Shown: positions 26,701-35,605 of the stretch, in pieces
How positions within the stretch are numbered: position 1 is the stretch's first letter
Layout of the letters: every line of letters begins with the position of its first letter
Source: Rodentibacter caecimuris
GTDB lineage: Bacteria; Pseudomonadota; Gammaproteobacteria; Enterobacterales; Pasteurellaceae
NCBI RefSeq assembly: GCF_024622045.1
Contig: NZ_JANKBP010000001.1
Length of the DNA: 64,000 nt
Direction: 5' to 3' (one strand)
Notes under the pieces: model-generated
Seen by the model: only the letters and a program-made list of their open reading frames with translations
Told to the model about the DNA's origin: nothing
The model's database searches: none
Position numbers and translations under genes: made by a program

Positions 26701-28053
26701 TTATTCAAACAACGATTTATGTAACGAGCGAACCACCTCATCGGCGTGTTTACTCTGTACTAACATACAAATATTATTAGTACTGGCACCGTAGCTGATC
26801 ATACGAACATTGTAAGATTCCAGCGTTTCAAAAATACGTTTTGCGATACCTGACGCAATATGGAGTTCGTTTCCGATAAGTGCGACAAGGGATAAACCGG
26901 TATCGACTTTTACCGTACAATATTGGCTTAGCTCTTCCAACAATTCGCCTGAAATCAATGTTGTACCGGATGAGCTTGAGCCTGTTTTATCAAGTGTTAA
27001 AGCAATGCTTATTTCCGATGTGGTAATGGTATCTACGGAAATTTTGTGTTTTGCCAAGATACTGAATACGTTTGCCAAGAAACCTTGGGCGTGTAGCATA
27101 CTCAGGCTGGAAAGGGTCAATAACGTTTGATCTCTGCGCAATGCAATCGCTCGGAAAGTCGGTCTGGGCTGCGGATCGCGGGTTACCCAAGTTCCTCCGT
27201 CTTGTGGTGCTTTGCTTGAACCCACATATACGGGAATATTGCTGCGAACGGCAGGCAATAATGTTGCCGGATGAAGTACTTTGGCGCCGAAGGTTGCCAT
27301 TTCCGCAGCCTCTGCAAAACTCATTGTATCAATGCGTTGTGCTGTTGGTACAATACGGGGATCCGTGGTGTAAATGCCGGCAACATCAGTCCAAATTAAT
27401 ACATCTTTTGCATTTAATACCTCGGCTAAGAGTGCCGCGGAGTAGTCGCTGCCGCCACGCCCCAATGTTGTTGTTTTCCCGCCCGGTTCACGGCCGATAA
27501 AACCTTGAGTAATGATTAATTCACCACGGTCAATCAATGGTTTTAAAATATTGTCGCTATTGCGTTGGGTTTTTTCGTCATCCGGTACGGCTTTGCCAAA
27601 ATGATTATTGGTTGCCACAATACTACGCATATCTATCCAACTCGCACTTTTATTTTGTTCACGCAAAATTTCAATAAAAATTTGTGTTGACATCATTTCG
27701 CCGTGGCTGATTAATTCGTCTGTCAAGGCGGTTGAGGTAGCAAGGCTTGCGGCTTCGGAAAGATATTCAATATTCTCAATATATTTTTCAATGATTGGTC
27801 GAACAAGAGAATCGTCTTTCAGTTCGTTTAAAATATTTTCTTGAATTTGACGTACTTCCCCAACTAATCTTCTGCGTTTTTCCGCTTCCACACCATTGGC
27901 AAGTTCCACCAAAAGATTTGTGACGCCGGCAGAGGCTGAAAGGACAACAATGCGCGTGTTTGGATCATTAATAATAATTTTTGCACAGGCTGTCATTGCT
28001 GCGTAGTTGGCAACGGAAGTACCGCCGAATTTAGCGACAGATAAATGAGACAT
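26701..28053 (-). CDS. lysC: Lysine-sensitive aspartokinase III
   Basis: 450-residue enzyme phosphorylating aspartate at the head of the lysine/methionine/threonine pathway. The N-terminal kinase domain has KFGGTSVANYAAM (residues about 8-20) and the substrate-binding GRGGSDYSAALLAEVL. Two C-terminal ACT domains (about 310-450) include LHAQGFLANVFSILAKHKIS, the fold that senses lysine. The length and absence of a fused dehydrogenase identify the LysC type rather than ThrA or MetL. Only about 110 bases separate it from sanA upstream, too little for a lysine riboswitch. Confidence 0.95.
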   Translation of the reverse strand: MSHLSVAKFGGTSVANYAAMTACAKIIINDPNTRIVVLSASAGVTNLLVELANGVEAEKRRRLVGEVRQIQENILNELKDDSLVRPIIEKYIENIEYLSEAASLATSTALTDELISHGEMMSTQIFIEILREQNKSASWIDMRSIVATNNHFGKAVPDDEKTQRNSDNILKPLIDRGELIITQGFIGREPGGKTTTLGRGGSDYSAALLAEVLNAKDVLIWTDVAGIYTTDPRIVPTAQRIDTMSFAEAAEMATFGAKVLHPATLLPAVRSNIPVYVGSSKAPQDGGTWVTRDPQPRPTFRAIALRRDQTLLTLSSLSMLHAQGFLANVFSILAKHKISVDTITTSEISIALTLDKTGSSSSGTTLISGELLEELSQYCTVKVDTGLSLVALIGNELHIASGIAKRIFETLESYNVRMISYGASTNNICMLVQSKHADEVVRSLHKSLFE

Positions 28054-28165
28054 AAAATATTCTCCTGTTAAATGAATGTTCTAAGTATAGTGTTTGCAAA
28101 AGCATAGAAATAACGATTTAGTCAAACATTGTCAAATGGATTTCATAAAAAGCCGGTTAGATTTT

Positions 28166-28867
28166 TCATTCATTATCAGGAAGTGGGAGAGGCTCCGGTT
28201 TGCCTAGAAAATAAGGTTGAATACCAATTGCCAAATCAAAGATTGCTTTCAGGCGGGCAAAGGTTTCTCGAATACGTGTACCGAAATAGACATCGGGCTG
28301 TTTGGCGGCGAAACAAATCGCATCAATATCATAATATTTGGCGATAAACAGGGCTCGCTCACAATGAAATTTTTGGCTGATAATAATATAAGAAGGGACT
28401 TGGAAAACTTTATTGGCACGCACCACAGAATCTAATGTACGGAAACCGGCAAAATCCAGGAAAAGACGATCTCTCGGCACATTCATTTTTCGTAAATCCC
28501 TCAACATTGTGCGCGGCTCATTATATTGTAATGTCCGATTATCACCACTGAGCAGAAGATAGCTCACTTTTTGATTTTCGAGAAGTGTTTTTGCCGCAGT
28601 AAGACGATTGGTGTAGTAATCGTTGGTTTTGCCGGTAGCAACATATTTTGATGTGCCGAGTACGACTCCGTAAGGGCGGTAGGGCAATTTATCCACTTTT
28701 TCAAATACGCTGTCACGAACATAGAAACTGATAGATTGATCGATTATCAGACAAGCTAAAAGAAAAGATAGGCTCACGCAGTACATCCGGCGAATCATTT
28801 TTTTTAAATGAAAACGATGCCAAAGGGAAAGTGCGGTCATTTTGAGAGATAATTTTGAATCAATCAT
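28166..28867 (-). CDS. sanA: SanA-like envelope protein (DUF218 family)
   Basis: 233 residues. One N-terminal transmembrane helix is followed by a DUF218 domain with LPYRPYGVVLGTSKYV, YLLLSGDNRTLQYNEP, LDFAGFRTLDSVVRANKVF and SQKFHCERALFIAKYYDID, closely matching E. coli SanA, an inner-membrane-anchored protein linked to vancomycin exclusion and envelope integrity. The start is uncertain: ATGs at 28867, 28840 and 28798 are in frame and none has a good ribosome site. The one at 28798 would align with the E. coli start. The upstream part partly overlaps an uptake word. Confidence 0.8.
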   Translation of the reverse strand: MIDSKLSLKMTALSLWHRFHLKKMIRRMYCVSLSFLLACLIIDQSISFYVRDSVFEKVDKLPYRPYGVVLGTSKYVATGKTNDYYTNRLTAAKTLLENQKVSYLLLSGDNRTLQYNEPRTMLRDLRKMNVPRDRLFLDFAGFRTLDSVVRANKVFQVPSYIIISQKFHCERALFIAKYYDIDAICFAAKQPDVYFGTRIRETFARLKAIFDLAIGIQPYFLGKPEPLPLPDNE

Positions 28868-28935
28868 GTAACTAAAATAATGAAAACTTGAGGTAAGTTC
28901 AAGCTGAATTTTGTGTTCACCGCTCACTATGTTGG

Positions 28936-28990
28936 TTTAGCCGTTTAGACGGCTAAAATTTCTTGACAAAGATAATAAGCTGTTGATAAT
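28936..28990 (+). promoter_or_regulatory. MetJ operator and sigma-70 promoter of metX
   Basis: A 22-bp near-perfect palindrome (28936-28957) holds two tandem 8-base met boxes, AGCCGTTT and AGACGGCT (consensus AGACGTCT). It directly abuts TTGACA (-35, 28963-28968), followed after 16 bases by GATAAT (-10, 28985-28990). Placement implies repression of metX by MetJ with S-adenosylmethionine. Confidence 0.8.
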
Positions 28991-29025
28991 TGGAAACATC
29001 TTTAATTTCACGCAGTAGGTTTTCA

Positions 29026-30111
29026 ATGTCGTCTGTCCAAAATGTGGTGCTTTTTCAAGATAATCCGCTACAACTTATGTTGGGCGGTGAAATTTCGCTG
29101 ATTAACGTGGCTTATCAAACTTATGGGACATTGAATGCGGATAAAAATAACATCGTGCTAATTTGCCATGCGCTAACCGGGGATGCGCAGCCTTATTTTT
29201 CGGATAAAGAAAAAAACGGCTGGTGGCAGAATTTTATGGGCGATGGTCTTGCGCTAGATACTTCCCGTTATTTTTTTATTTGCTCGAATGTATTGGGCGG
29301 CTGCAAAGGCACGACAGGGCCGGCTTCCGTTAATCCTAAAACGGGCAAGCCTTATGGTAGCCAATTTCCGAATATTACAGTACAGGACATTGTGCATGTG
29401 CAAAAAGCACTACTAGATCATTTAGGCGTAACACACCTGAAAGCGGTGATTGGCGGATCTTTCGGCGGAATGCAAGCAACCCAATGGGGCATTGAATATC
29501 CGGATTTTGTTGATAATATCGTTAACCTTTGTTCATCACTTTTTTTCAGTGCGGAAGCCATAGGATTTAATCATGTTATGCGTCAGGCTGTGATTAATGA
29601 TCCCAATTTTAATGGCGGAGATTATTATGATGGCGCACCGCCCGATCAAGGTTTATCCATTGCCCGTATGTTAGGAATGCTGACTTATCGTACGGATTTA
29701 CAGCTTGCTAAAGCGTTTGGACGGGCGACTAAATCGGAAGGAGATTTTTGGGGAGATTATTTCCAAGTAGAATCTTATCTGACTTACCAAGGTAAAAAAT
29801 TCCTTGAACGCTTTGATGCCAACAGCTATTTGCATTTGCTTCGCGCCTTGGATATGTATGATCCGAGCTTGGGCTATTCTGATGTTAAAGCAGCGCTTTC
29901 ACGTATCAAAGCACGCTATACGCTGATTTCGGTAACAACCGATCAACTGTTTAAATCCATTGATTTACATAAAACCAAGCAGCTTTTAGAACAAAGTAAT
30001 GTTTCCTTGAATTTTTACGAATTTCCATCGGTTTATGGGCATGATGCCTTTTTGGTTGATTACGATGGATTTGATAAGTGGATTAGTGAAGGCTTGGCAG
30101 GTAAAAATTAA
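29026..30111 (+). CDS. metX: Homoserine O-acetyltransferase
   Basis: 361-residue alpha/beta-hydrolase that acetylates homoserine with acetyl-CoA in methionine synthesis. The catalytic triad fits Ser145 (GGSFGGMQ), Asp306 (TTDQLF) and His339 (YGHDAFLVDYD). Oxyanion and substrate motifs HALTGDAQPYF and SNVLGGCKGTTGP are present. The start at 29026 is chosen because it begins the family N-terminus SSVQNVVLF; an upstream in-frame ATG lies over the -10 element. The gene is under a MetJ-type operator and is bounded by an uptake-word terminator. Confidence 0.95.
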   Translation: MSSVQNVVLFQDNPLQLMLGGEISLINVAYQTYGTLNADKNNIVLICHALTGDAQPYFSDKEKNGWWQNFMGDGLALDTSRYFFICSNVLGGCKGTTGPASVNPKTGKPYGSQFPNITVQDIVHVQKALLDHLGVTHLKAVIGGSFGGMQATQWGIEYPDFVDNIVNLCSSLFFSAEAIGFNHVMRQAVINDPNFNGGDYYDGAPPDQGLSIARMLGMLTYRTDLQLAKAFGRATKSEGDFWGDYFQVESYLTYQGKKFLERFDANSYLHLLRALDMYDPSLGYSDVKAALSRIKARYTLISVTTDQLFKSIDLHKTKQLLEQSNVSLNFYEFPSVYGHDAFLVDYDGFDKWISEGLAGKN

Positions 30112-30139
30112 AAAGTGCGGTAATTTCTACCGCACTTTT
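30111..30139. terminator. Bidirectional terminator between metX and the nitroreductase
   Basis: AAAAGTGCGGTA (30111-30122) pairs with TACCGCACTTTT (30128-30139) around a 5-base loop. A- and T-flanks make it usable from both convergent genes. It abuts both stop codons. Confidence 0.9.
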
Positions 30140-30694
30140 CTATAGGTAGCTTACAAATTCTTCAACATTCCCGCCACGTGATTCACGTTCAAGTTTTTCC
30201 GCCGCCGTACCAAGCATCAATAACGCTACAATTTTGTCTTGTTTGCGACAGCCAAGGGCGTGCCGTAACGCACTTCCATTGATCCATTTTCCCGTAATCC
30301 AAACATTATCAAAACCTTGCGCATTGGCGGCAAGTTGAATGCCGTAAGCGGCACAGCCGGCGGTAAGTAGCTGTTCCCAAGTGGGTACTTTTTCCACATC
30401 AGGATTAATTTTAGCGATAACCGCAATGACCATCGGCGCGCGATGAGCAAGTTTTTCGGCTTTTTTTAAGCGCTCTTCGCCAAGGTTGAGTTCTACCGCG
30501 GCTTCCTTGAGTAAATGTTCTAATTTATCCAATCCTTCATTTTCTATAACAACAAAGTGATAAGGCTGCAATTTGCCATGATCCGGCGTGTGAAGTGCCG
30601 CCTGAAAAATTTGCTCAAGTTGGGCTTTGCTTGGTGCAGGGGAGGTAAGTTTTTTATTTGAGCGTCGTGTTGTTAATAGGGTTAATGTATCCAT
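30140..30694 (-). CDS. NAD(P)H nitroreductase family protein (YdjA-like)
   Basis: 184-residue FMN-dependent nitroreductase-fold protein. FMN-binding signatures RRSNKKLTSPAP near the N-terminus, TPDHGKLQPYHFVVI (about 37-51) and the C-terminal GTAAEKLERESR match the small YdjA branch. The family forms dimers binding FMN at the interface. The physiological substrate is not known. It is convergent with metX through a shared terminator and is a single-gene unit. Confidence 0.85.
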   Translation of the reverse strand: MDTLTLLTTRRSNKKLTSPAPSKAQLEQIFQAALHTPDHGKLQPYHFVVIENEGLDKLEHLLKEAAVELNLGEERLKKAEKLAHRAPMVIAVIAKINPDVEKVPTWEQLLTAGCAAYGIQLAANAQGFDNVWITGKWINGSALRHALGCRKQDKIVALLMLGTAAEKLERESRGGNVEEFVSYL

Positions 30695-30796
30695 TTGATT
30701 TCACAGAGTAAATAAAAGTGTGGCGGATTATAGCATAGTTTTTAGCCTGAGTTTATGTTACGCTAAGCGCAATTTTTTCAACCTGTTAAAACCTTT

Positions 30797-32662
30797 ATGA
30801 ACCCAATTTTCCGAGTGATCAAATTTTGTTGGCATACGCTAAATTTTATTCGTGATTTAGTGATGAATTTTTTCTTTTTAATTTTCATTTTTCTGTTGGT
30901 GACAATTTTCAGTATCACTGCAAATACTAAAAAAAACGCAGTGAATTTAAATACGGATAAAGGAGCATTATTGCTAAATTTAGACGGTTACTTAGCCGAC
31001 AATCGTGATGATGCTTTTGGCTGGCAGCAAATATTGCGAGAACTAAATAGCGGGGAGCGTATCCCGACTAAAATTTCAACCTTCGATGTGGTATATGCCA
31101 TTAATTTAGCAAAAGAAGATGAGAATATTCGAGGATTAGTATTGGATCTCAATTATTTTTCAGGCGGCGATTTGCCAGCCATGAATTATATCGGTAAAGC
31201 CATTCAAGATTTTAAAACATCAGAAAAACCGGTTATTGCGTTGGCTAACAATTATTCTCAAGGGCAATATTTCTTAGCAAGTTTTGCCGATCAGATTTAT
31301 TTAAACTCAATTGGTCAGGTCTCTATTCGAGGATTGGCGCAAGAAAATCTCTATTATAAAGATTTATTGGATAAGCTTGCCGTGACACCGCATATTTTCC
31401 GAGTGGGAACTTATAAATCCGCTGTCGAGCCTTTTTTGCGCAATGATATGTCGCCGGAAGCCAAACAAAATATGAATCAATGGCTAAATGGCATGTGGAA
31501 TAACTATGTGCAAATTGTGAGTGGAAACCGTCATATTTCTGCGGAAACGTTGTTACCGAGTGCCAAACAATATTTGGCAGAATTAAAGACATTGAAAGGC
31601 GATAGTACGGCTTATACAAAACAGCGAAAATTGGTAACGGATATTGCCGACAATCTGGAATTGGATAAAAAATTGACCGCACTTTTCGGTAAAAATAGAG
31701 AAGGCAAGGTAAATATGATTGGTTTTTCAAATTATTTATCCGGTTTTGAGGATCGAATGGCTTCATCAAGAGATGAAAATAAAATTGCGGTGGTAAACGT
31801 TGAAGGGGCGATTATTGATGGCGAAAGCACGGAAGAAGAGGTCGGAGGCGACAATGTGGTGCGCTTGTTACGTAAAGCCTACGATGATGAGCGGGTAAAA
31901 GCGGTCGTTTTGCGTGTGAATTCACCGGGAGGCAGTGCTTTTGCTTCGGAATTAATTCGCCAAGAAGTGAATAATTTACAGAAAGTCGGTAAACCAGTGG
32001 TGGTGTCTATGGGATCAATGGCTGCCTCGGGCGGTTATTGGATTTCCGCCACCTCCGATTACATTATTGCGGACAAAAATACCATTACCGGTTCTATCGG
32101 TATTTTTGGGATGTTACCGACCTTTGAAAATGCAATTAAAAAAATCGGTGTGAATAGTGATGGCGTCGCCACAACTGAACTGGCGGAAAGCTCTGTTTTC
32201 AGCCCGCTTTCAAAAAATACGCAAGATATTTACCAATTAGAAATTGAACACGGCTATGATAAATTCTTAGATTTAGTGAGTCGTGGCCGTCAAATATCAA
32301 AAACTGCCGTGGATAAAATTGCTCAGGGGCAAGTATGGTTGGGTACGGATGCTTTTAAACATAATCTTGTGGATGAATTGGGGGATTTTGATCGTGCGGT
32401 AGAAAAAGCAGGCGAATTGATCAATTTTCATCGTGAAACCGTGATTGAAGATTTTACGGTGGAATGGATGACAGAAGAAGATAGCAGTATGCTCGGTAAA
32501 TTGTTTCGGGATCTTAAATATAACGCCCAGCAATTTATGCTGACTTGGCTTGATTTACCAAAACCGATTCAACAACTCAAACAGCATTTAAATCAACTGA
32601 ATAAGTTTAATGATCCTAAAGGACAATATTTGTATTGTTTGAATTGCGGCGGAGTAAAATAA
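30797..32662 (+). CDS. sppA: Signal peptide peptidase SppA, 67K type
   Basis: 621-residue membrane protease that degrades cleaved signal peptides. One N-terminal transmembrane helix (about 25-45) precedes two tandem S49 domains. The Ser/Lys dyad is split as in E. coli SppA: Lys207 in GTYKSAVEPF in the N-terminal domain and Ser411 in SMAASGGYWIS in the C-terminal domain. The substrate-groove motif VNSPGGSAFASELI is also present. Length matches the 67K family. It forms a single-gene unit ended by a perfect palindromic terminator. Confidence 0.96.
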   Translation: MNPIFRVIKFCWHTLNFIRDLVMNFFFLIFIFLLVTIFSITANTKKNAVNLNTDKGALLLNLDGYLADNRDDAFGWQQILRELNSGERIPTKISTFDVVYAINLAKEDENIRGLVLDLNYFSGGDLPAMNYIGKAIQDFKTSEKPVIALANNYSQGQYFLASFADQIYLNSIGQVSIRGLAQENLYYKDLLDKLAVTPHIFRVGTYKSAVEPFLRNDMSPEAKQNMNQWLNGMWNNYVQIVSGNRHISAETLLPSAKQYLAELKTLKGDSTAYTKQRKLVTDIADNLELDKKLTALFGKNREGKVNMIGFSNYLSGFEDRMASSRDENKIAVVNVEGAIIDGESTEEEVGGDNVVRLLRKAYDDERVKAVVLRVNSPGGSAFASELIRQEVNNLQKVGKPVVVSMGSMAASGGYWISATSDYIIADKNTITGSIGIFGMLPTFENAIKKIGVNSDGVATTELAESSVFSPLSKNTQDIYQLEIEHGYDKFLDLVSRGRQISKTAVDKIAQGQVWLGTDAFKHNLVDELGDFDRAVEKAGELINFHRETVIEDFTVEWMTEEDSSMLGKLFRDLKYNAQQFMLTWLDLPKPIQQLKQHLNQLNKFNDPKGQYLYCLNCGGVK

Positions 32663-32691
32663 TCGAATTTGACGCAATGTTATTTTTAAAG

Positions 32692-32719
32692 AAAAAGCAG
32701 GGAATTCCCTGCTTTTTTA
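32692..32719. terminator. Perfect-palindrome bidirectional terminator after sppA
   Basis: A 26-bp perfect palindrome (32692-32717) with arms AAAAAGCAGGGAA and TTCCCTGCTTTTT forms a hairpin with A/T tails on both sides. It separates convergent sppA and the transporter gene. Confidence 0.9.
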
Positions 32720-32741
32720 TAAAGTGCGGTCAATTTAGAGT

Positions 32742-33674
32742 TTATTTTTGATTTTTCATATTTGAGAAAATATTCGCAAGTATCGGACCGGATACATTGT
32801 GCCAGAAACTGAATAATGCACTGGGTACGGCAGCAATCGGATTAAAGTGTGCCGCTGCGAGTGCCGCCCCTAAACCAGAATTTTGCATGCCTACTTCAAT
32901 AGCAATCGCTTTACTGTCAGCAGTATTGAGCTTGAATAGTCTTGCTGCGAAGAAACCGATTAAATAGCCTAAGCAGTTGTGTAGAACCACAACACTGAAA
33001 ATTAATAAACCGGATTCAACAATTTTATCCTTACTTACCGCAACGACAGCCGCCAGAATTAAAACGATTGAAACAACGGAAATAAGCGGGGTAATTTTGC
33101 TTGCCTGCACAATAACATCTTTAAATAAGGCACGAATGACTAAACCTAAGAAAATTGGGAAAAGCACCATTTTTAATACCGACATAAACATTGCGGAGGC
33201 GTTAATATCTAACCACTGGCTTGCCAATACATAGAAAATTGCTGAGGTAAGCAATGGCGAAAGCAGTGTTGAAATTGTTGTACAAGCCACGGAAAGCGCG
33301 GTGTTACCTTTTGCAAGATAAGTCATCACATTAGAGGATGTCCCGCCCGGACAAGAGCCGACCAAAATGACTCCCACCGCTAAATCCGAAGGCAGATTAA
33401 AGGCTTTGGCAAGTAAGAATGCGATCGCAGGCATAATAATAAATTGCCCTGCCACTCCAATAAATACCGCCTTGGGATGTTTAGCGACCTCACTAAAATC
33501 ATTGAACGTGAGAGTAATTCCCATACCAAACATGACTAAACCGAGTAAGTAGGGAATGTAGGGTGCAAAAATTTTAAATTCGGTAGGGAATAAGAAAGCA
33601 AGAACAGCGAAAACAATTGCCCATAAAGCAAAAGTTTTGCTGACAAATTGAGTTAATTTCAGCAATGTTTGCAT
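32742..33674 (-). CDS. Bile acid:sodium symporter (BASS) family transporter
   Basis: 310-residue inner-membrane protein with about ten transmembrane helices. Family motifs are GMGITLTFNDF, the sodium-site loop VGSCPGGTSSNVMTYLAKGN and the C-terminal IEVGMQNSGLGAALAAAHF. Bacterial members import organic anions, for example pantothenate (PanS) or 2-oxoacids, with Na+. The substrate cannot be assigned. It lies just downstream of sapF on the same strand with a 63-base gap, so read-through from the sap operon is possible but a link in function is not indicated. Confidence 0.85.
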   Translation of the reverse strand: MQTLLKLTQFVSKTFALWAIVFAVLAFLFPTEFKIFAPYIPYLLGLVMFGMGITLTFNDFSEVAKHPKAVFIGVAGQFIIMPAIAFLLAKAFNLPSDLAVGVILVGSCPGGTSSNVMTYLAKGNTALSVACTTISTLLSPLLTSAIFYVLASQWLDINASAMFMSVLKMVLFPIFLGLVIRALFKDVIVQASKITPLISVVSIVLILAAVVAVSKDKIVESGLLIFSVVVLHNCLGYLIGFFAARLFKLNTADSKAIAIEVGMQNSGLGAALAAAHFNPIAAVPSALFSFWHNVSGPILANIFSNMKNQK

Positions 33675-33737
33675 GGATTTTCCTTATTGTAATGTAACTA
33701 AAAGAGTGATTGATTCTAAAGATGTTTTTCTTTCAAA

Positions 33738-34547
33738 TCAATTATCCATCGTCGGACGAATCCATGAGCTTTCATTAAGTAATCGACCAAAGTGACTTTC
33801 TACCAAACGTTCCGTTATAGTCGTTTGGGGCCGACAAAATAGATCTTTAGGTTTACCGTATTCAACCATTTTTCCTTCATCCATGACTAATACATTATCT
33901 GCAATGTGTTTAATCAGCCCTAAATCTTGCCCCACATAAATATAAGCAACGCCGAGGCGGGCTTGAAGATCGAGAGAAAGATTCATTAATTGGGCGCGAA
34001 CGGATGCATCAAGGGTACTGAAAGTATCATCGACAATAATAATTTCCGGCTCTAAAATAAATGCTCGGGCCAGTGCGACCCGTTGCTTTTGACTGGCAGA
34101 GAGATTTTTAATTTTTAAATTCGTATAATCGGGATAAAGCCCGACCATTTGGAGGGTTTCAAAAATTTTTTGATTACGGGTTTCTTCATCCCAATCGGTT
34201 GTTAAGCGAAGCGGGGTGTCTAAAGCTTGTCCGATATTTTGGCGAGGATTAAACGCAGAATTCACGTCTTGGAATACCATACGAATATGTTGGGTTCGAT
34301 AGTGTGAATCCTCAACGTTAAGAGTTGTTCCGTTAAACTTTATTTCACCTGAAGTTGGTTTGAGCATGCCGGCAATCATTTTGACTAAGGTAGATTTTCC
34401 CGAACCGTTTTTACCGATAATAGCGAGAGTCTGTTTCGGTTCAAGATTAAAACTCACTTTTTCTACGGCATTAAACACTCTTGAACCAAACCAATGGGCA
34501 GGGTCATTAAAGGTTTTAGACAATTCAATTACTTCCAATAATGGCAT
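33738..34547 (-). CDS. sapF: Sap peptide ABC transporter ATP-binding protein SapF
   Basis: 269-residue ABC ATPase of the oligopeptide type. Walker A is GKNGSGKSTLVK, the signature is LSASQKQRVALARAF (Ser-Ala-Ser in place of the usual SGG, a SapF trait), and Walker B is IIIVDDTFSTLDAS with Asp-Asp-Thr rather than Asp-Glu-Pro. Last gene of sapABCDF, 3 bases after sapD. In H. influenzae the Sap system imports host antimicrobial peptides for degradation and contributes to heme acquisition. Confidence 0.93.
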   Translation of the reverse strand: MPLLEVIELSKTFNDPAHWFGSRVFNAVEKVSFNLEPKQTLAIIGKNGSGKSTLVKMIAGMLKPTSGEIKFNGTTLNVEDSHYRTQHIRMVFQDVNSAFNPRQNIGQALDTPLRLTTDWDEETRNQKIFETLQMVGLYPDYTNLKIKNLSASQKQRVALARAFILEPEIIIVDDTFSTLDASVRAQLMNLSLDLQARLGVAYIYVGQDLGLIKHIADNVLVMDEGKMVEYGKPKDLFCRPQTTITERLVESHFGRLLNESSWIRPTMDN

Positions 34548-34550
34548 AAA

Positions 34551-35603
34551 TTATTCCTTACTTGGCTCAGTGGATAACGTTAGCGGTGAATTGGCTAAGG
34601 TTTCCTTTAAACGTTTTTCCCTAAGATTAATTGGAAAGTGGCAGGAAAACTCATGTTGTTTAATACGATGAAGGGTGGGTTTTTGCATACATTCTTTTTG
34701 TGAAAACGGACAACGAGGTCCGAAACGGCAGCCCATCGGCATTTGTTCTAAAAGCGGTACGGTGCCTTCTAATGTGCCTAATTTTGTTTTAAAACCAAGA
34801 GGTTCGGTAAAATCCGGTACAAAATGAATTAATGCTTGCGTATAAGGATGATGCGGCGATTCCAACAATGTTTGAGTCGGTGCCGATTCGGCATTTTGAC
34901 CGCAGTACAGCACAGACATTGTGTGGCAAAGATCGCTAATGCTACGAATGTCATTGTTTGCCAGAAGAATACTTGTTCCCTGATTTTGATTCATACTGGA
35001 AAGCAAACGGAAAACTTGATTGGCTGTGATCGATTCTAACGTATTGGTCGGTTCATCCGCGATTAATAAACGGGGTTGATTTGCCACGGCAATAGCGATC
35101 ATCACCTTTTGTCCTTCACCCTCCGTGAGATCGTTCGGATAACTTGCCATAATTCCTTGATGGTCTTTTATTCCGACACGGTGTAATAATTCAATGGCGC
35201 GGCGTTTTTTCCAACCGAACCAATTCCACCATTTTCCACGATATGTCCAGTTTGGAATGCTCTGAATGAGCTGTTTTCCAATTTTTTTGCTGGGATCTAA
35301 ACAGGTAAGCGGATCTTGAAAAACCATAGAAACTTCTTTTCCAATGAGTTTTCTACGCTGCGCCGGTGATAATTTTAACAGTTCTACATCATTGAAACGA
35401 AAGCGATCTGCCGTGATAATCCAATCTTCTTTTATTGAGTTTGCAATGACTTTGGCAATCAAACTTTTGCCTGAACCGGATTCTCCCACTAACCCTAAAA
35501 TTTCTCCTGCGTTGAGGGTTAAATTCACACCGTCAACGATTTTAATTTTGCCGGTTGGCGTTTTAATTTCAATGTTTAGATTACGAATATCCAGGAGTAC
35601 CAT
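34551..35603 (-). CDS. sapD: Sap peptide ABC transporter ATP-binding protein SapD
   Basis: 350-residue ABC ATPase. Walker A is GESGSGKSLIAK, Walker B is LLIADEPTNTLES, and the signature region reads DLTEGEGQKVMIAIAVANQP (a divergent form seen in SapD). The C-terminal oligopeptide/dipeptide-transporter extension has the cysteine motif CRFGPRCPFSQKECMQKP that in Dpp/Opp ATPases binds an iron-sulfur centre or zinc. E. coli SapD also affects K+ uptake through Trk. 2 bases separate it from sapC. Confidence 0.93.
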   Translation of the reverse strand: MVLLDIRNLNIEIKTPTGKIKIVDGVNLTLNAGEILGLVGESGSGKSLIAKVIANSIKEDWIITADRFRFNDVELLKLSPAQRRKLIGKEVSMVFQDPLTCLDPSKKIGKQLIQSIPNWTYRGKWWNWFGWKKRRAIELLHRVGIKDHQGIMASYPNDLTEGEGQKVMIAIAVANQPRLLIADEPTNTLESITANQVFRLLSSMNQNQGTSILLANNDIRSISDLCHTMSVLYCGQNAESAPTQTLLESPHHPYTQALIHFVPDFTEPLGFKTKLGTLEGTVPLLEQMPMGCRFGPRCPFSQKECMQKPTLHRIKQHEFSCHFPINLREKRLKETLANSPLTLSTEPSKE

Positions 35604-35605
35604 AA

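Noticed and set aside
27072..27500. 142-codon plus-strand frame opposite lysC
   Set aside because: It overlaps lysC on the opposite strand, has no ribosome site and shows no recognisable protein features; it is a by-product of lysC codon use.
28054..28165. Lysine riboswitch upstream of lysC
   Set aside because: Only about 110 bases separate lysC from sanA, with no conserved L-box features recognised; a lysine riboswitch needs more room.
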